This document shows, in pieces, positions 33,586 to 42,559 of a stretch of DNA of 64,000 nucleotides. Made by a program: the position numbers and the translations under genes. The DNA is from Saussurea involucrata (Eukaryota > Streptophyta > Magnoliopsida > Asterales > Asteraceae): the NCBI GenBank assembly GCA_033807775.1, contig CM066319.1:138310983-138374982 (forward strand). The letters run 5' to 3'. Below the pieces are notes generated by a model. The model was given only the letters and a program-made list of their open reading frames with translations. It was not told where the DNA came from and made no database searches. How positions within the stretch are numbered: the stretch's first letter is position 1; each line of letters opens with the position of its first letter.

Positions 33586-34793
33586 TCTTCCTTATGATTG
33601 CGGGTCGAAGGGTATATGGTATCTTGATATTGATGCTCTAGACACATGACTGGATAAATGAACCTGCTCTCTGAATACAAGGAAGAGAAAGGTCCCTCAA
33701 TGACCTTTGGTGGAAATGGGAAAGCTATACCAGAGGGTTTGGTGTACTCACTAATGGTACAACTACCTTCCGAAGAGTCGCTTACGTAGAAGGACTGAAG
33801 CACAATCTCTTTAGCATCAGTCAACTATGTGATAAAGACTACAAAGTATGCTTTACTAAGAAAGCATGTTCAGTCACTGATAAGAAAGGAAAACTTGCTC
33901 TCAACGATTATCGTCTTGAAAATGTCTATGTTATTAACATGGACTCTTCAACTGCTGAAAACATCTATTTTCTATCCAAATCCTCATAAGATGTCAACTG
34001 GCTATGGCATAAAAGGCTCTCTCATCTCAACTTCAAAACGCTGAATACTCTCTATTCAAATGAACTAGTCACTGGCTTACCTCAACACTCATACTCTAAG
34101 GAATCTTTTTGTTCAGCGTGTGAAAAAGGAAAGCAAGCCAAAGCTAGTTTCAAATCCAAGCAAGTGTCATTAGTGACAACTCCTCTTCAAATACTCCATA
34201 TGGATTTATTTGGCCCTGTCAATATATAATCCATCACTGGAGAGAAATTCACTCTTGTCATAGTAGATGAATACTCTCGCTATACCTGGGTGATGTTTCT
34301 CCGATCTAAGAGTGACACTCCAGATGAAATCATTTCATTTGAAAGAAAAATGGAAGTTCTGAATAGTATGTCGGTTCTTTCAATAAGGAGTGATCATGGA
34401 ACTGAATTCGGAAACAGTTCTCTTGATAACTTCTTTGAGAGTAAGGGGATATCTCACAACTTCTCAACGGTGAGAACACCTCAAAACGGAGTCGCTGAAA
34501 GAAGAAACAGAAAGATCATCGAAGCTGCTCGATCTATGCTCAACGATTCTCATCTTCCAACTTAATTCTGGGCAGAAGCTGTCAACACTGTCTGTTTCAC
34601 TCAAAATAGGCCGCTGATTGTCAAAAGATTCAAGAAACCTGCCTACGAACTTTTTCACGGGAGAAAGCCATCTATCAGATTTCTTCATATCTTTGGTTGT
34701 TAGTGCTATATCTTAAACAACAGAGATCCTTGGAAAGTTCGATCCCAAAGCTGACGGTGGAATATTTCTTGGATACTCCTCAGTATCCAAAGC
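33586..34793 (+). pseudogene. Sirevirus D pol, protease-integrase half
   Basis: The protease signature near 33620 is frame-broken (WYLDI, then SRHMTG-like after a lost base). The integrase zinc region HKRLSHLNF ... CSACEKGKQ is at 34005-34135. The core shows HMDLFGP near 34198, IRSDHGTEF near 34384 and AERRNRKIIEAAR near 34494. Stops: TAA near 34228 and 34563, TAG near 34702. The frame runs into Sirevirus C at GYSSVSKA (34793). Confidence 0.85.
34789..34793. other. Target-site duplication, left of Sirevirus C
   Basis: AAAGC, repeated exactly at 46059-46063. Confidence 0.92.
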
Positions 34794-35586
34794 TGTCAGG
34801 ATCGAATCTTAACAAGACTAATAATACTTAGAATTCAGAATTAAAGAATCTGCGGAATAGAACTTTAATTCACACAATCAAAGAACAATATATCAGAAAA
34901 CACACAGCTGTTTGTATTCACTGATTCAACTCACAAGCTTACAACCAAACCTCAATCTTGATGAACAGGCTCAATCAAGACGACTTCTACTTCTCTAGAA
35001 ATAGGGTTCTAAACCTTGAGGTTAATTCTCTCTAAAACGTATTCTGAAACTCTCGTATATTGCGTATCTCGTATATATGAATAGCTATCTATCAACATCT
35101 ATTTATACTAAATAGTTACAAGATAATTATCAAAAATAAATTGATCTTCTGAATCTTCTTTAAGCATATCTTCATCCATTCCATCTTTATCTCCAAAATC
35201 TTCGCATACCAAACTTATGATCACAAGCAGCATTAACATCTTTATGCACGAGCAGTATTAACTTCATTCAGCATGAGCAGTACTAATATTCTCCAGCAGC
35301 ATTAATTCATTCCAGCAGTATTAATTCATTCCAGCAGCATTAACTTGACTCAGCATTACTCACCTTGTTCTAGCAGCATTAATGCATCAGCAGTACTAAC
35401 ATTCTTCCAGCAGTATTAACTTTGTCTTGCAGTAGTAACTTTGTTCTGGCAGTACTAACCTTTACTGGCAGTAGTAACTTTGTTCTGGCAGTACTAACCT
35501 TTACTGGCAGTAGTAACTTTGTTCTGGAAGTAGTAATGTTGTTCTGGCAGCACTATCCATACTTAGCAAATCTTCAGTTCCCAACA
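34794..35586 (-). repeat. 3' LTR of Sirevirus C (793 bp)
   Basis: On the plus strand it reads TGTCAGGATCG...CCAACA. U3 (35215-35560 on plus) contains many AGCAGCATTAAC/GCAGTACTAAC/GCAGTAGTAAC copies, upstream in element sense of TATA at 35100-35107. Confidence 0.95.
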
Positions 35587-35600
35587 ATCTCCCCCTAACT
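35587..35600 (-). other. Polypurine tract of Sirevirus C
   Basis: On the minus strand TTAGGGGGAGAT adjoins the 3' LTR. Confidence 0.85.
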
Positions 35601-35651
35601 TGACTTTTAGAAAGAGAAGTCAAGTTCTTCAGATGATGATGCTTCCAAAAC

Positions 35652-38507
35652 TTAATCTTGAACACACAAGTCAGGATTCAATCCCAAACTTTGATTTAAG
35701 ATCCTTCTTACCAGGTATCTTGCCATCTTAGAATCTTTGTTACTCACCAACTTAGTTTTTAGCATTCCTTTCAACCTTGTCATGCTGTGCTCGTATATTT
35801 TATCCACCAAATAATACTCATGATATGCATAGTCAAGTGTTATGACATACACACCACAGTTTTCAAGAAGCATCCAGTTGGTAACAGTTTGAAATTGCCT
35901 GTCTGTCAAATACTTAACTGCTTCTGTATTGAACATTAGACACAAGTATTCAAGTACCATTTTGGTGATGGACATTCCATTCTCAGTCAGCATATTTCCA
36001 TAAAGTTTCATTCCCACCTTGAACATCTCTTCCAAGTCTGATCTAGAGCACATCCTTAAAAGTCTTCCCCATGTAGAACTGACCTCAAACTTCCCATCTG
36101 CTCGTTTTACTCTAATGTACTCCTTTCTCTGATCTTTCAAAGTATCCCAGAAGATGATCTCAGGAGCCATAAAAGCTAATGGTTTAACTTTGATTGGACT
36201 AGAATCAACCACAGTAATATACATATCACATTGAGCATTTGATGGTGATTGTACATTGCTTGGTTGACCTGATGGAGTTGCCACTTCTTCTTCAGCAACT
36301 TTATGATCAGCTTTCTCTTTCACAACTTCCTCCTTAGCTTCTTCTACAATGGGTTCCACCCTAGGCTTCTTTACAACTTTCTTCTTTGAAGCTATAGACT
36401 TTGTTCTTGGTCTTTTGTTTGACACCATCTTGGTTCTTTTGAGTGATTTAACAGCTTCAGGAATGGTTTCAGCTGTTTCCTTTGTTTCTGCTGCTTCAGG
36501 GATGGTTTCTGCTGCCTTATGTTTTTCAGCAACATTAACCATTTCTGCTGCTTGAATGGTTTCTGCTGCTTTTTGACTAGCAGCATTAACCATTTCTGCT
36601 GCTCTTTCTGTTACTGCTTCTTTTATAATCTTTGATACTGCTGCTTCAACACTATTCTTCACAATCTCAAATACCTCTGCTTCAATCTCAGATTTAGTTA
36701 CTGTAGATACAGATACTGTTTCATTCTCACTTTCAGATACTGCTGCATCCACAAGACTCTTAATAATTTCAGCTACTGCTGCTTCAATCTCAGATACTGC
36801 AGCATTAACTGTTTCTACTGCTTTGTCTGTGGTTTCTGCTGCTTGAACCTCAGATACTACATCCTTCTCATTTTCTGCAGTTTCAGTTACTGCTGCTTTC
36901 TCACTTTCTGCTTCCTTTGCAACTTCTGCAACCTGCTCAGCCTCCCCCTCAACCTTATGTTCATTCTCCCCCTCAACCTTTGCATCCTCCATGTTTAGTT
37001 CAGTTTCTAACTCCCCCTTTTTGGAAGCATCAGTGGTTGATCTTCTCCTTTTCAGAACATACTGAGCTTTCTTCCTTCTTTGCAGCAGCTTGGTGATCAT
37101 CTTCTTATTCTTCTCTATCTTGGTGTGTTGATAAAGAATCACCTTCTTAAGCTCATCAATCTCCTTCTGCTGATTCACGACATCAATGTTGATGTTGGCA
37201 ATGGTGTCCATCAATTCCTCATAAGTATATCTATCCTCACCTGGTTTAGAAGTGTATACCTCCCTTTCAGGATCATTGGAAGTTTTAGTAGGTGTCTCTT
37301 GCCTAGCAAAAGCACATCCTACTCCCATGGTTTCTTGGCGCCTGGGTCCTATGAATGTTTTCACATTCTGAGTTGCCGTGGGGAAGGTCTTAGTGATGTT
37401 ACCACTGTCCTTCTCTTTGCTAGCAGAAGTAGTGGCAGCCTTGCAGCCCACATGCTCATCCTTCTCCTTAGAGAGCACCTTCTTGGGGTTGGGAGACACC
37501 CCTGTGGTTACCCTTTTGATATTCTCTATTGGAGAATGCTCCAATAGAGGGCTTGTAGGATTTGGGCTATTAGGAGATACACCAAGGGAAGGAACCTTGT
37601 GTACCTTTCTTCTTTCAAACTTCTTGGTGATTTTGGGAGTGGGTCTTAAAAGAATGGACTGTGGGATTTCTTTGGTGATGGAAGGTTGGGATTGGTCATC
37701 AGTGGGTGTGTCTAATGGGGGCCTTGACTCTGATGCCATACCTTCAGTGGTGTGGGACACAACCATCATTGTAGAGAACAATGGTGTGTCAACTCCTTCC
37801 GAGTCCCTAGGAATTCTTCTCATATTTGAGAAAACCTTCCCTTTAGGGGGTTTTGGCACATATACCTCAGCAGACTGAGGTAAATCCGTCAATTCATGGT
37901 TAATTACTTCTTGGACAAACCTGGGATACATGTAAAAGCGCTTTTTGGATTCTAGGTTTGCCACAAGATCATTAAAAATCATTGCTGAAAAATTGAACTT
38001 TCTGGCAGTGGTTAAGCAGACCAAGGCATAAGCAATGGTACTGCTAAACTCACTCCATCCAGTTGTTTTCTTTGAAATACAGTGCATAAGAGTATGAACA
38101 AGAAATCGCCATTGGGTGAAAAACTTTGACTTGTAGAATTTAAAAATTCCAATGGGACCTTCATACCCCATTCTTTGTAAGGTCGAGAAAAGTTCATCAT
38201 TAGAGAGATAGGTTATACCTGAGGCATCATCTAAGTGAAGAGTGATGCGAATAACCTCCTCTGTGACCTTCAAGGGTTTGTCACAAACCCTTGTTCGAAT
38301 GATTTTCTGCCCATCTTCGAGTATAACAGTAGCATTCTCCCAAAATTGCTTTTGATGCTCGATATATATGGTTGGGCACACTGTTAGGGCATGAGAGATG
38401 TGTGTGGACTTGAGAAAATCCACAATATCATGAAATCCCGCGGCCTGCTTTGGCTTCTGAAGCATCGCAATCTCATTGTGCTCATCGACAAACTCCATTG
38501 TCGTCAT
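35652..38507 (-). CDS. Sirevirus C accessory ('env-like') protein, intact, 951 aa
   Basis: A single open frame from ATG 38507 to the stop at 35652; the start follows a TATA box by 114 bp. Residues 1-235 form the conserved N-terminal domain shared with A, B and D (VDFLKSTHISHALTVCPTIY, then FYMYPRFVQEVINHEL); it resembles what databases call a putative plant transposon protein region. Residues about 425-492 form a coiled coil (YEELMDTIANIN ... KKMITKLL). The middle is a long Ala/Glu/Val-rich repetitive part, and a basic nuclear-localisation-like stretch (NKRPRTKSIASKKKVVKKPR) lies near residue 700. Residues about 770-951 form the C-terminal domain (STWGRLLRMCSRSDLEEMF). No signal peptide or transmembrane helix is visible, so an envelope role is doubtful. 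A nuclear DNA- or chromatin-binding role is inference. Expression would come from its own promoter. Confidence 0.85.
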   Translation of the reverse strand: MTTMEFVDEHNEIAMLQKPKQAAGFHDIVDFLKSTHISHALTVCPTIYIEHQKQFWENATVILEDGQKIIRTRVCDKPLKVTEEVIRITLHLDDASGITYLSNDELFSTLQRMGYEGPIGIFKFYKSKFFTQWRFLVHTLMHCISKKTTGWSEFSSTIAYALVCLTTARKFNFSAMIFNDLVANLESKKRFYMYPRFVQEVINHELTDLPQSAEVYVPKPPKGKVFSNMRRIPRDSEGVDTPLFSTMMVVSHTTEGMASESRPPLDTPTDDQSQPSITKEIPQSILLRPTPKITKKFERRKVHKVPSLGVSPNSPNPTSPLLEHSPIENIKRVTTGVSPNPKKVLSKEKDEHVGCKAATTSASKEKDSGNITKTFPTATQNVKTFIGPRRQETMGVGCAFARQETPTKTSNDPEREVYTSKPGEDRYTYEELMDTIANINIDVVNQQKEIDELKKVILYQHTKIEKNKKMITKLLQRRKKAQYVLKRRRSTTDASKKGELETELNMEDAKVEGENEHKVEGEAEQVAEVAKEAESEKAAVTETAENEKDVVSEVQAAETTDKAVETVNAAVSEIEAAVAEIIKSLVDAAVSESENETVSVSTVTKSEIEAEVFEIVKNSVEAAVSKIIKEAVTERAAEMVNAASQKAAETIQAAEMVNVAEKHKAAETIPEAAETKETAETIPEAVKSLKRTKMVSNKRPRTKSIASKKKVVKKPRVEPIVEEAKEEVVKEKADHKVAEEEVATPSGQPSNVQSPSNAQCDMYITVVDSSPIKVKPLAFMAPEIIFWDTLKDQRKEYIRVKRADGKFEVSSTWGRLLRMCSRSDLEEMFKVGMKLYGNMLTENGMSITKMVLEYLCLMFNTEAVKYLTDRQFQTVTNWMLLENCGVYVITLDYAYHEYYLVDKIYEHSMTRLKGMLKTKLVSNKDSKMARYLVRRILNQSLGLNPDLCVQD

Positions 38508-38620
38508 TCTTCCTGAGGATTTGGATAGAAAACACAGAGATTCTAGGGAGAAAAGGTTAGAACGAGAGAGAGAAAAATTGAATGCAAAGAGACGTTATGA
38601 ACTTTGGCGGGTTGAAAGAG

Positions 38621-38628
38621 TATTTATA
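38621..38628 (-). promoter_or_regulatory. Private TATA box of Sirevirus C accessory ORF
   Basis: TATAAATA on the minus strand, 114 bp upstream of the 951-codon ORF and followed by a CT-rich leader. The word array lies directly upstream. Confidence 0.75.
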
Positions 38629-38639
38629 GCAGTACTAGC

Positions 38640-39062
38640 CCTGATTTTCTTTAAAAGCAGTATTAACGACTTAGCAGTATTAACTACTGAGCAGTATTAA
38701 CTACTGAGCAGTATTAACTGCAAGGCAATATTAACTACACAGCAGTATTGACTACACAAGCAGTATTAACTACTAAGCAGTATTAACTACAAAGCAGTAT
38801 TAACTACGAAGCAGTATTAACTACTAAGCAGTAGGAACTACAAAGCAGTATTAACTACTAAGCAGTATTAACTACAAAGCAGTATTAACTACATATGCAG
38901 TATTAACTACTAAGCAGTATTAACTACAAATCAGTATTAACTACAAAGCAGTATTAACTACTAAGCAGTATTAACTACAAAGCAGTATTAACTACTTAGC
39001 AGTATTAACTACAAATCAGTATTAACTACTAAGCAGTATTAACTACTAATTGGCAGTAGAAA
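38640..39062 (-). repeat. GCAGTATTAACTAC word array, about two dozen copies
   Basis: On the plus strand GCAGTATTAACTAC repeats about every 16-17 bp with small changes (GCAATATTAAC, GCAGTAGGAAC, TCAGTATTAAC). The spacers vary (TAA, AAA, ACA), so it is a degenerate tandem array, not a perfect satellite. It sits between the end of pol and the accessory TATA. The same word recurs in U3 and in coding sequence. Confidence 0.95.
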
Positions 39063-39221
39063 AATATGTACTAGCAGTAGTAACTCTGCACTGGCAGTAG
39101 TAACTATACTTACACTTTGCAGCACTTGTCAATCCGAGTCATACTGAGGTTCTGAGAAAACTAGTTAGTAACACCAAATATACAAAGAAATACAGGTATA
39201 AAAAAATTAAAAATCATGAAT

Positions 39222-42200
39222 TTATTCAAGGTTGATCAATCCCACACTTGTTACCAAGAAAGTGAATCTACCCACATCAAAAGCTTTTGTGAATAGATCT
39301 GCAAACTGGTCATTGGTATGAACTTTAGCAACTTGAATCAATTTCTTTTCATTACAGTCTCTAATAAAGTGATACCTGATCTCTATGTGCTTTGTTTTTG
39401 AGTGCTTGACAGGATTGTTAACAATGCTAATGGCATTGTTGTTGTCAATGAAGATTGGAGTGTGAAGAAATGTTACCCCATAGTCCAACATCTGATTCTG
39501 AATCCATAACACCTGAGAACAGCAACTTGCAGCAGCTATATACTCAGCTTCTGTTGTAGATAAGGAAACTGTGGTTTGTTTCTTACACTGCCATGATACA
39601 AGTCTTGCACCCAAAAACTGACATCCACCTGAAGTAGACTTCCTATCCATGTTAGCTCCACCTAAGTCACTGTCTGAGTATGCAAGCAAGTCAAATGAAG
39701 ATTCATAAGGATACCAAAGACCTAATCTAGGTTGCCCTCTTAGGTATTTAAAAATTCTTTTGACTGCATGAAGGTGATATTGCTTAGGTGTAACCTGAAA
39801 TCTGGCACAAACACATACTGGAAACATAATGTCTGGTCTAGAGGCTGTGAGATACATGAGTGATCCAATCATAGATCTGTAATGATGGACATCCACATCC
39901 TCCCCCTCAAGATCTGCAGTGATCTGTTTGTGTGTCTCCATTGGTGTGCTTGCTGGCTTTGAGTCTGTTAAACCATACTTGTCCAGGATGTCTTTCACAT
40001 ATTTGGATTGGCTTATAAAAATCCCATCTTTCCTCTGTTTCAACTGAAGCCCAAGGAAGAAAGTAAGTTCTCCCATGGAACTCATCTTGAAGCTCTTGTG
40101 CATTAACTCTTCAAACTCTTTACACATGTGATCATTTGTGGATCCAAAGATGATGTCATCCACATAGATTTGAACAAGTAGTGTGTCTTTCTCTCTCCTC
40201 TTAATGAACAAGGTCTTGTCAATGACTCCTCTTTCAAAGTCATTTTTCAAGAGATAGGTAGACAGGGTGTCATACCATGCTCTTGGGGCTTGATGTAAAC
40301 CATAAAGTGCCTTCTTCAACTTGTACACTCTGTCAGGGTGCAATGGATTCTCAAATCCAGGGGGTTGACAGACATATACTTCTTCATCAATACTTCCATA
40401 CAGAAAAGCACTTTTTACATCCATTTGGTAGACCTTGAACTTCATGTATGAGGCATAGGCTAGAAATAGCCTAATTGCTTCAATCCTTGCCACTGGAGCA
40501 AAGACTTCCTCATAGTCTATACCTTCTTCCTGAGTATACCCTTGAGCAACCAACCTTGCTTTGTTTCTGATCACAATTCCTCTGTCATCCTTCTTGTTTC
40601 TGAAAATCCACTTGGTGCCAATTGCTCTATGACCTTTTGGAAGGTCCACCAAGTCCCAAACATCCTGTAATTTAAACTGTAGCAGCTCCTCTTGCATTGC
40701 TTCTATCCAACTTGGATCTTTCATAGCATCATAAGCCTTTTTGGGCTCAATTTGGGATAGAAAGCAAGTAAGTACAGTATTAACTGTATTCTGCTGATCT
40801 TGTAGCTCTTGAAGTCTGCTTTGATTCCTAGTCATCATGGGAGAAGCAATGTCTCCTATAACCAACTCAGGAGGATGATTTTTCTGAGTTCTTGATGGAT
40901 GACCAGGTTCCTCAACTAAGTTCCCATCCAGATTTGACTCATTTAAGTCTGGATTTTCTTCAGCTTCTTCAATTACTTCAGACTCTCTTGAAGTCTGATT
41001 TTCCTCTATTCTTCTCTCTTCTTCATTCTGAATGGGTTCAGCTTCCTTTTCTGGTTCACAGAAGTCAACAAGATCAATGGTAGGGAGTGGAAATATCACA
41101 GACTGAATACTGTTATCTGATGATGGTGCTTCCCTTTGTCCTGCATTTACATCACTACTGAAACCCAAAGAATTAGTGAGTGAATCAATGTCAAATAGCC
41201 AATCAGGACCTGAACCAATAGGATTTGGTGTGTTCTCATTGCATTTGACATTGTCACTTTCTTCAATTATTCTAGAAGAGGTATTAAACACTCTGTAAGC
41301 CTTACTCTGAGATGAGTAACCAACAAGAAAGCCATCATCTGCTTTGCTATCAAACTTACCTAAGTGAGATTTGGTATTGAGAATTGTACAGGGACACCCA
41401 AATGGTTTGAAAAATCCAATAAATGGTTTCTTTTTCAGAAAAAGCTCATAAGGTGTCTTGTTTTTAGGCTTTATTACCAAAACTCTGTTTTGAACATAAC
41501 AAGCAGTATTAACTGCTTCTGCCCAAAAAGTAATGGGTAATTTTGAATCAGCTAACAGAGATCTAGCAGCCTCAATCAGTGTCCTATTCCTTCTCTCAGC
41601 AACACCATTCTGTTGTGGAGTCCTAGGAGCACTGTATTGTCTCTCAATTCCTTTTTCCTCACAAAAGGTGTTTAGATCAAAGTTTTTAAATTCAGTCCCA
41701 TTATCTGATCTAATGACTTTCACTTTTTGATTTGATTGGTTTTCAATTCTAAGAATAAAAGATTTGATCAGTCCACTTGTCTCATCTTTAGTTCTCAGAA
41801 AATATACCCAAGTAAATCTAGAGTAATCATCAACAATAACTAAACAGTATGACTTCTTGCCAATGCTCATGACATTTGTAGGGCCAAACAGATCCATATG
41901 CAACAACTGAAGAGGATTTGAGATAGTGTTTATTTCTTTGGACTTATGAGAAGTTTTGTGTTGTTTGCCTTTGAGACATGCAACACAATGATCATCACAT
42001 GAATAGACTTTTGATGGTAAACCCCTAACAAGATTATTTTTAACAAGTTTATTCATTGTTTTAAAATTCATGTGACACATCCTTCTGTGCCAAAGTGAAG
42101 ATTCATCTATTGAAGCTTTTGAAACCAAACAATTTAGAGATGAATCAGATGAAACACTTTCTAAATCTAAACAATACACATTATCTTTTCTAGGAGTTCT

Positions 42201-42545
42201 CAATAGTATCATGTTTTCATCAACTACTTTGAATCCAGGAGCAAGAATAATGCATTCAGAATCAGTAAATAATATACTATGTTTCTTGTCACAGACCTGT
42301 GATACACTTAACAGGTTGTATCTCAATTGCTCAACATAGTAAACATCCTCAAATGTCATCTTACCTTTTGACACATCACCTTTACCACTTATCTTACCTC
42401 CTGCAGGATTATTTCCAAAAGCAACATGTCCTCCATCAATTCTTTTGAAATTCTTGAGGCAGGCCATGTTACCTGTCATGTGCCTGGAGCAACCACTATC
42501 AACATGCCAGATGCTCTTCCCCTTGAGCTGTTGGTTGCCCTGCAC
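39222..42545 (-). CDS. Sirevirus C pol: protease, integrase, RT, RNase H
   Basis: Open for about 1,107 codons from near 42545. There is no ATG at its start: the frame opens after a TAA at GTGCAGGGC, in a different frame from gag. Protease core WHVDSGCSRHMTG is at residues 12-24. The pre-integrase zinc region LWHRRMCHMNF ... CVACLKGK spans about 155-205. Integrase catalytic residues are Asp near 217 (HMDLFGP), Asp near 280 (IRSDNGTEF) and Glu near 315 (AERRNRTLIEAA). RT YVDDIIFGS is near 793. RNase H has AYSDSDLGGANMDRKSTSG near 955 and TTEAEYIAAASCC near 1000. All catalytic motifs look intact. It acts in the virus-like particle and pre-integration complex. Being open, it may be translated after splicing, frame change or reinitiation. 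Confidence 0.92.
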   Translation of the reverse strand: MQGNQQLKGKSIWHVDSGCSRHMTGNMACLKNFKRIDGGHVAFGNNPAGGKISGKGDVSKGKMTFEDVYYVEQLRYNLLSVSQVCDKKHSILFTDSECIILAPGFKVVDENMILLRTPRKDNVYCLDLESVSSDSSLNCLVSKASIDESSLWHRRMCHMNFKTMNKLVKNNLVRGLPSKVYSCDDHCVACLKGKQHKTSHKSKEINTISNPLQLLHMDLFGPTNVMSIGKKSYCLVIVDDYSRFTWVYFLRTKDETSGLIKSFILRIENQSNQKVKVIRSDNGTEFKNFDLNTFCEEKGIERQYSAPRTPQQNGVAERRNRTLIEAARSLLADSKLPITFWAEAVNTACYVQNRVLVIKPKNKTPYELFLKKKPFIGFFKPFGCPCTILNTKSHLGKFDSKADDGFLVGYSSQSKAYRVFNTSSRIIEESDNVKCNENTPNPIGSGPDWLFDIDSLTNSLGFSSDVNAGQREAPSSDNSIQSVIFPLPTIDLVDFCEPEKEAEPIQNEEERRIEENQTSRESEVIEEAEENPDLNESNLDGNLVEEPGHPSRTQKNHPPELVIGDIASPMMTRNQSRLQELQDQQNTVNTVLTCFLSQIEPKKAYDAMKDPSWIEAMQEELLQFKLQDVWDLVDLPKGHRAIGTKWIFRNKKDDRGIVIRNKARLVAQGYTQEEGIDYEEVFAPVARIEAIRLFLAYASYMKFKVYQMDVKSAFLYGSIDEEVYVCQPPGFENPLHPDRVYKLKKALYGLHQAPRAWYDTLSTYLLKNDFERGVIDKTLFIKRREKDTLLVQIYVDDIIFGSTNDHMCKEFEELMHKSFKMSSMGELTFFLGLQLKQRKDGIFISQSKYVKDILDKYGLTDSKPASTPMETHKQITADLEGEDVDVHHYRSMIGSLMYLTASRPDIMFPVCVCARFQVTPKQYHLHAVKRIFKYLRGQPRLGLWYPYESSFDLLAYSDSDLGGANMDRKSTSGGCQFLGARLVSWQCKKQTTVSLSTTEAEYIAAASCCSQVLWIQNQMLDYGVTFLHTPIFIDNNNAISIVNNPVKHSKTKHIEIRYHFIRDCNEKKLIQVAKVHTNDQFADLFTKAFDVGRFTFLVTSVGLINLE

Positions 42546-42559
42546 ATCAGATTAAACAG

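Larger units (their letters stand above)
30452..34793 (+). mobile_element. Sirevirus D, left part (5' LTR to integrase)
   Basis: The 5' LTR, PBS, gag, protease and integrase up to a point where Sirevirus C is inserted. The rest continues at 46064. The interrupting element is flanked by AAAGC on both sides, and the integrase frame resumes on the far side, which proves nesting. Confidence 0.88.

Noticed and set aside
38640..39062. CRISPR-like regular repeat array
   Set aside because: Units are about 16-17 bp with 3-6 bp degenerate spacers inside a plant retrotransposon. There are no unique spacers and no cas genes.
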